A stretch of 64,000 nt of DNA. Origin: Aricia agestis (lineage: Eukaryota > Arthropoda > Insecta > Lepidoptera > Lycaenidae). How positions within the stretch are numbered: position 1 is the stretch's first letter; each line of letters starts with the position of its first letter. The notes under the pieces are model-generated. The model ran no database searches and had not been told where the DNA came from. It saw only the letters and a list, made by a program, of their open reading frames with translations. Below are positions 21,501 through 30,500 of the stretch, piece by piece. The translations under genes were made by a program, and so were the position numbers. Where the stretch lies: NCBI RefSeq assembly GCF_905147365.1, contig NC_056408.1, positions 3,410,001 through 3,474,000 of the forward strand, given 5' to 3'.

Positions 21501-24500
21501 GAGTTTACCGGAGGTCCAATCCCCTAACCCCTACCCTATTCCCTTCCCTACCCTCAACAATTCCCTTACCTTCCCTACCCTCCCCTATTACCCTATTCCC
21601 TCTTAAAAGGCCGGCAACGCACTTGCAGCTCTTCTGATGCTGCGAGTGTCCATGGGCGACGGAAGTTGCTTTCACCCGTTTGCTCGTTTGCCCCCTTATT
21701 TCATAAAAAAAAAAGGAATAAATTTCCTCGACAGTACATTTGTACCATCATTACATTTGTATACCCGCGTGATTTCTTTTATAAGAACAATCAAAATTGC
21801 CATGAATGGGATGACCTCACCGTTTCATTATGTACTTGTTTAACGCTTGCCTGACTCTAGTAATGAGTGTACTCACTAATTGGCGCTATAGGATTACGAT
21901 ATCGTATCGCTCGATAAGATAAGTTTAAAGCTCTAGGCAAAGAATACTAATGTGCTAAATTGCATTAGACTAGTACGATAATTTCGAACATTTTATGATT
22001 ACTCATACTGTAATCATAAAATGTTAGAAATTATAACACCTATAAACTGGATATTTGACAACTGGTTGATGTCGAAATCCTATGGTAGGTATATCCACGT
22101 GGTTTTAACAGGGTTTTGAAGTTTGCATGAAATTCTTCTAGGTTTTTGAGCAAGAAATTTATCATTTTTTATGTTTTTCTATGCAAACAGAGCTTCGAAA
22201 ATTATCTACTGTCCGGCAAAAGGACTATCGCGGCTTTTTGCAATTTTTTTCCCAACGAATATCGAAAACAAAACAACTAGGTCCAAAATCCAGACATATT
22301 ATTATTCTTTAGCCCTTACGGTACCACATAAACGCTTGTTTAGTCGAAAGTGAAGAATGAGTTTCAGTATGCACTACAAAGGCGATGTTTGATTTATAGG
22401 TCCAATAATATCGTTCCTCTTAGGCGATACGTCCAAAGTTCTCTAGGTCTGAAATTACCACTTTAAGTGTTTCATATTATTAGTATTATTATTATTTCTT
22501 ATACTAATAACTATAATACTTCCGCTTACATTAAAGTTCTCTAGTTAACACAAAGGTTGTTAGGAAGAAATTGCTTTTAGCGATAAGATCGCCTTAGCCC
22601 ACGTCATATTAACTAATATTATCTTATAGCGTGTGTTTGGTGTAATTTTTTTGTACTTGTGAGCAATATACTGTGCGATAAGTAAATAAATATATTTCCG
22701 TTGTCTGGTACCCAACACAAGTCCTTCAGGTACTTAGCATGGGGCCAGACTGACGTGGTGTGAAGCGTCCATAAATATTATTATTATTATTCTAAAGTGT
22801 CATAAGGATAAATTACTATTTTCTAGAAGTTGCTGTAGAGGAACTTACAAATGATTCACTCAAAGTGGCAGTTTTGGACCTGCTTTCCGAGTGGCTTTCC
22901 GATCTTTGCTGCATGTAACCGCGTCCGACAAAAAAATAAATAAAATGCCACTGCCACTTATGACATAGGCTATAGGTTTCATTTTATGCCGATATAGGTC
23001 TTGCGACCCATTCCGTCCATGCTTTTAGTGTAAAAGCTAGTGGCGTAGAGTATAATGAAACCTACAGCCTATGTCATAAAGTGGCATTTTATGTGAATTT
23101 TTGTCGGTCGCAGTTACTTTTGGCAAAGATCGAAACGGTAACTTTAAGGTAAGCGTCCACTTATCGGTATCGGACGTATCGGACGCACACAACGGAGTAC
23201 TCCTCATACAACCCGTTGCGTGCCGTGCGCTTTAGTGGACGCTGTTGTATGAGTTCGTAAACAAGGCATACTAAAATCCGTTGCATGCGATGCCTATATA
23301 AGTGGGCGCTTGTCATTAAAGGTATAGCGTTAAAGGAATATGACGTCTGGTCCGCGTATCGTACCTTGGTCTGACAGTGTTGTCCGGTTGGCAGGATCGA
23401 CCGCCGCGACGTGGGGAGCGTGGACCCCGACCTGTTAGACCGCGCGGTGCGGCTCCTGCAGCTGCAGAAACTTGACCGCATTTACTCCTACCACACCCGG
23501 CCAAGGTACGATCGATGTTGTTAGGCTAGGCTAGGTCAGGCTTTCCCAAAGTGATAATGGCCTCTAGTGGGCGCTGCGGAGGTAAAGGGGGGCAGTAAGA
23601 CCCAGAAAAAAATGGGGGCGTTGTAAAGAGGCTTCGGGGTGATTTGATATTTCATATAGCTAGGAGGCCTCTTAGATAGCGCTAAAATTTTTTTCTCAAA
23701 GTGGGCAGTAGACAAAATTAGTTTGGGAACCCCTGGGCTAGCTGAATGATGATAGATTATGATTACTCAGGTTTGCGAGAACATTGTTCACAGTTACGGT
23801 GCGTTCAGACCATCAGATGTGCGCATTTTCTGCTGTAACGTTTGACCACGAACGTATTTAAAACGCGCACGTCTGAATGCGTCCTTACGGATTTTTGACT
23901 TCAAATAATAGGGAATATAACAAAAATATCGGAGCAGAGGGCGCCACTAGCATATTCAGTAAATATAATGCAACTAAATTCCGAAATATGTTGCACAAGT
24001 TATATCAGAATATTGACTGGATTGTCGAATAAAACTTTTTGTTTACTGTCTATGTTGGTGCTGCGTTGTGTGAAAACATGACAGTAATATATCCTATAAT
24101 TATTTATATTGACGAATTCTCTGGTAGTTTTAAGCTACTTTAGTAAGTTGGAAATCTTTCACCGCAGTCCACTGGGAGCACGAAACGTCGAAATTATAAG
24201 AACACAAACGCTTCAATTTACGCCGATACGTTATTAGGAGAGATATTGGCGGACTGAGATTTTCTTCCAATTTTTGCCCTCCATTATTGTATATTTATTA
24301 CTAGATGACGCCCGCTACTCGGTTGCGCCAAAATTCGTATATCGCGTGGGAACCGTACATTTTTCCGGTATAAAAAGTAACCTATGTCCTTTCTCGGAAC
24401 TCAAAGTATCTCTATACCAAATTTCATCAACAGACACACGACGACAGACAGACAGATAGACAGATATTATATTATAAACACTTTCACTTTACCACAACAT

Positions 24501-27500
24501 GGATCTCTATCCATACTCATCCTACTAATATTATAAAGGCGAAAGTTTGTTTGGATATATGGATGTATAGATGTATGGATGTGTGGATGTGTGGATGTAT
24601 GGATGTTTGTTACTCTTTCACGCAAAAACTACTGAACGGATTTTAATGAAACTTTACCACAGCATAGCTTATACATCAGAATAACACATAGGCTACAATT
24701 CTAACCGACTTTCAAAATGGGGGAGGTGTTATGTTCGTTTTCTTATATTCAACGATTACTCCGCCGTTTGTTAACCGATTTTAAATTTTTTTCTTTTGAT
24801 ATATAGGTTAATATCCCAATTTGGTATTATATTCACAGAAGTGGTGATCTGTAGGGTAAGCACGAACTACTATCGAAAAAACATTCGTATCGTTAACGTA
24901 AGCATTTTGTATGGAAACATGAAGGATCCATAAGTAATCGAGGGAACTCCTCAAAATTTATAGGGAAACATGTGGTGACTTCGTTTTCGTGAGAAGTATT
25001 CTAAGCATAGTAAGATTAACAACAAGTAAGATTTTGCACCGAGGTATACCGTGGTTCGGAAGGCGTTGAAAGAACTCCTGATTCTTTTTAGATACAAGTT
25101 TGGGAGTTTCGGCATTGTTTTAAGAACGGAAAGCATACTCGTATGCTACTATACAAATTACATTCATCATCATCATCACTACCATATTATACCATGCATC
25201 GTCCCATAGTTATGAACTTATGACTTATGAGCCTATAATGACCCTGTTATTGGTACTTTTCATAGTCTTTAAGATCGAGGCTCGAGTAATTTGTCAAGCG
25301 ATAATTAAAAAAATCTATACCTAGCTAATATTATAAACCTGAAGAGTAAGTATGTTTGCTTGAACGCGTTAATCTCAGGAACTACAGGTCCGATTTAAAA
25401 ACTTATTTCAGTGTTAGATAGCTCATTTATCGAGTAAGGCTATATAATATTATCACGCTAAGACTAATACGACCGAAGAAACTCAGGAAAATGTGGGAAA
25501 ATCAGGGAAATATTAGAAATTACGAACTACTGGAGCAATTTTATGGCAATATTTGGCACAGATATAGAATAGACCAAGTGAAGGGAGTAGGGACATAAGC
25601 TATTTTTTATGGGAAAATATTGTACGGTTTCCGTAAAATTCCTAATTTACGCGGGCGAAGCCGCGCGGGACATCTAGTATTAATATAACTAACCTAACCT
25701 ATACCTATATAATATTAAATTGGGATTGCTTCGCCGCCTGTAATGTTACTTACATTTTCTTATTTATAATGGGTCCTTTAAAAATGCATACTGATTATTT
25801 TCTGGCAAACTGCGCGTCGACGCGACACATTGCAATGTAAATTGACCTACGGTCAGTAATTGAATGACGATGGCCGGCACCGCGTAATCCTTTAATTTCC
25901 CCGCAAGGAACCAGTGTGAACATCCGTAATAAGGCACGGTTTTGTCGTAACAGTAATTTTTAGTAGATTGTTTTTATTGGAGTAACTTATATTTTTATCT
26001 TACCATTACCATATTGCCTATTTAATAAGGAAAAGTATTTTTGATACACCCACAACCTTTTAGCTTCTGCTCATCAAATATTTATTTTCATTCTTTACGA
26101 TAATTGGTAAAATGTCTAAAAAGATACAGTATCACTGGTAACAATATTATTATGTACAACTAGATGTATCCCGCCACTCTGTTGCGCCAAAATTCATTTA
26201 TCCCGGGAGAACTGTACATTTTTCCGTGATAAGAAGTGTCCTAGTATATCCTTTCCCGGGACTTAAAATATCTCCAATCTCCATGCCAATTCTCAGCAAA
26301 ATCGATTCAGTGGCTTAAACGTACATTAGTAACAGACAGACATACACATTTTTGCATTTATAATAATATAAGTGTGGATTAAAAGTTTTTATGGCACTGG
26401 TAGCCAACCGACATCTTGTGTTGTCAAGGTCAATACGGCCGTCGGCCAATTTCACAATACTACAGTCACGATATGCGTACTTAATAATAAATTATTATAA
26501 ATACGGACCCCGTGGTCCAGTGGTTAAGAGCGTGGCTCTTGACTCGGAGGTCGATTTGGGTTCGATTCCAAGTTTGGTTATTTCCAAGTCTGTCGAACCG
26601 ATTTTGCTGAAATTTGGTATGGATATACTTTTGAGTCCTGGGAAAGATCAATATATTAGGATACTTTTTATCCCGGAAATTAATGAGCGAAACGGCACCA
26701 AAACGTAAAACGTAAAAGTGGTGAAACAGGCCCTAGTATTGTAAAATATCCATAATGATAGTCGAAATAACAAGTAAACTCAAATGCAAGGTAAGTGATA
26801 ACAATGACCTTTAAATTTTAACATTTTGGCGATAACTTGAAGCATGCTTGAGATCAGGCATTATGTAGAACGATAGGGATTTTCGACCATCAAAATGCTT
26901 ACCTCATTGTGTTTTAAAGTTCAATAACCGTCGATTAAAAATGAACTTCATACGGAAGAATCAAGATTGGTTTTTGCTTGCTTTAATTGTTGATAATATT
27001 TTTCTTCATATCGACTTCAAAATGAAACACAATGTTTTATTACTTTAAAGTCTGAAATCACGAACTCTAAGGCCGAAGTCAAACAAGTAATGTTTTTGCT
27101 CACTGTGCTCATGTAATTTATATTAAAACCCTTTTTATTGCCAGATATAGGGTAATGCGTATCAACACGACCGTATTTTGAGATGTAAAACAAAAGGCTT
27201 TAAATCCTGGTAGTTTTTATTGCAAACTACTCTGAGTTTATTATATGTATTTATATTATTTATTGTAACAAGATATTTTCCAACTTTGTAGCCTCTTTAA
27301 TGTATTTTACCCATTTTAACCTTAGGGTCAATTCAGACCGCAACGCGACGAGGCGAGGCGCGGCGCGGCGCGGCATAAATTTGTATGGATTTGACAGATC
27401 AATTTCGTGAGACGTCTTGCGAATCTGTCAAATCCATATAAATTTAGAATCTACGCGTCGCGTTGCGGTCTGAATCAACCCTTACTTTTTCCGAGGCAGA

Positions 27501-30500
27501 AACTATTCTATGTCCTATTCCAAAACTCAAATCTCTTAATATTAATGGCTGGCCAAGACATCAGTTCTGTTAAATAACCCTTAGGGGTTTAAATATAGGG
27601 TTCCGTCACGAAATAGTGATAATTAGATGTCGCCCGCAACTTAGTTGCCCCAAAATTCGTTTATCGCGCAGGAACAGTATATTTTCCGATATAAAGAGAT
27701 AAAATCTCCATACTAAATTTCATCCAAATTGGTTCAGCCGTTTTGTATCCTTTACCGGGAATCAAAGTACATAATATTATTATATCCATAGCAAATTTCA
27801 GCAAAATCAGTTCAGCGGTTTGGCCGTTAAGAGGTAACAAACCAGCGACCTTATAACAAACAGACTGACAGACAGAATGACAGACAGACAGACAGACACA
27901 CTTTCGCGTTGACAAGGTTACTTAGCTAAGTAACTGATGTAATTAATTGCTTAATTACATCAGTTACTTAGCTAATTTAATAGTATAATGTTTTTACGTA
28001 GTAACTATTGAGAAAAATCTGTGACTGTGCTTCAATTTAAGCTGGGACTCATGGGAGTAACAAGACTTAAATAATAGGCCTCGTGGTTTGGAATCATAGT
28101 AATTTTCATATGCTTGTTACAGGTTTGGCAAGCGGTCTGACTCCTTTACGAACTGGGCCAAAGATCTGGAGGTAAATCATTTCAGTATTAAATTTTATTA
28201 TTTTATTAAGCTTTTAATGGTAATTTATATTAAATTGTCAACGTGCGGCACGTGCCGACTGGACGACAAAAAAAGAATGCTGCTGTCATGTATCACACGT
28301 CTCTTTTTACCACGGAGTGTTACTGATAGTGACACCTCTCATGCTCAGGCCTTTGTTTCTCTATTCCGCTAGGTATATTAACTTTATGTTTGTATAGAAT
28401 ATATTACTGTGTAATGTGTTCCCATTACACAGTATGAATTATATCACTTCAAACTCATAAATAGTTTGATATTATCATACGAAGAGGTAACCAAGACGTT
28501 TTGCGATGAAAATACAATAAACTGTTTCTTTACAAAACTCAATTTTATTCTTAGGTTAACAGAATGCAGTGCCAGTATTTTTTACATACCTCCTAGACTA
28601 GAAAGGTCAATGACCGCTGGTGCCAGGTTCACACGGCACAATTCTGCACGTTTCCTGCACGTTTTTTTTGCAGTATATGTCTTAACGAATAAAATATAAT
28701 GGCGCAGCATACAATGTATAATAATATTGATAATAACTACCACACCGGTTTCGGTGATGGTGGCCGGTTTCATTGAAACAAGGCCAGTTACAGTGCCCAA
28801 GTGTGTGCGTAGTACACAAGAGCACTTTATATTCCTTTTACTCTCATAACCCAGTGGGGCGGAAGACCGACACGACTGGCGAGAGGTCAGGCGCAGGACC
28901 TAATTTTTAAATGCCCATCCGACGCATGGATCATCTTACATGTCAGACAATCTGGTGATCAGCCTGCATCATCCTAACCAAACTTGGAAATAACATGTTT
29001 CCAACGCGAGATTCGAACCCACAACCTCCAGGTCAAGAGCCATGCTCTGAACCACTGGACTACGGAGGCGTCATACAATGTATATAGAACCATTCACACG
29101 TCGATCATACTGAATGATTTATTGCATTACAATGAAAGACGTATACTGCAAATACGTGCAGGATTGTACCGTGTTAACCTACTCTTAAGAGGATTCCACA
29201 CCGCCATTTTTCCCATACAAACGCTGTCCCCTGTTTCCTCCCTGGATAATGCTAGTAGAGTTATAATTTTTTTCCTGAATATCTACGGCCACTAATACAA
29301 TGTCCCTATGTTTTCCTTTTTTTTTATAATTTAATTATTAAATAAGATATGAACGTTCAAAAACCCAAAAAAATGGCCAGATTTTCCACTGTGTTCAAAC
29401 GTCCAGAAAACAGATTTGGATAGATTATACAAAAAAAGCAAAACATAGGAACACAGCTCAAGCCTTTTTTTAATCTTTAATGAAAAAAGTACTTAAATCG
29501 GTTAAGTTTTGGAGAAGGAATCAGGGGACAACGAATCGTTGATTTTCTGGATTTTCTGCAGTTGTCTCTATCGCGTTCTGCGGTATAGGCTTGAGGTAAG
29601 GGAGACAGCTATAGATATTACACGTACTTTTTTTTCATTTCTCTAGCTGCTGTGGTATCCTCTTAACTGTCCCTGACTATAGATAGACATCTAGCTCTAA
29701 TAAATTGGACGCTGTTAAGCATTCGTGTACTAACCCTCATAAAAATTGTGTATCTATTGTGTTATGAATGCAGTTATGTTCTTTGAATGATTTAGAACAA
29801 GACTGCATTCAAAATTTAACAACAAAAAATTGTGGGTTAGGACACTAATGCTTAACAGCGACCAATTAATCAGTGCGGTCTCGAGTACTACAACAGGCGT
29901 AGCAGTGCAGTGTACTATAATAATTGTAGTGTACTACGCGTGTTGTAGCGGTATACCGTAGTCCGTATCACTCCTACGCTTTACTAATTCGTAGTGACAA
30001 TAATAATATTATTATAGCGTGTTACGTATAACATGTTATATGTATAATATTACGTAGCCCGCCTACAACAAAAACAACTTTTGAATAAAAGAATATTATG
30101 AGTACTAGTATTTCTAACCTAAGTGACTTAATAACTTTGTATGGGCCTACGTAGCCTGATTTAAATAAATAAATAAAAAAAAAATAACCCTTCCTGGCAG
30201 CCGGGTAGTAAGAAACGTTAATATTTTGCTTGTATACCTATTTAGATGAAAAATACACAACATGTAATGCAATCTGCTAACAGTAGACTTACAGGCAAAT
30301 AACCTTGCTTGTTTAATTTTATAAAGTTAAATAAATGTAACTCAGCGTTCTATTGCGTTAACTAACTAAAAGTCACGAAAATTGTTTACTTGGAAACTAT
30401 AACTTTACTTGTGGATGAAGTCGTGGTTAAAACATTTAATAACATAAGAGCAATAACAATTTTTTTCATATATTTTAAATAGAATCCATATTTTTGATTT

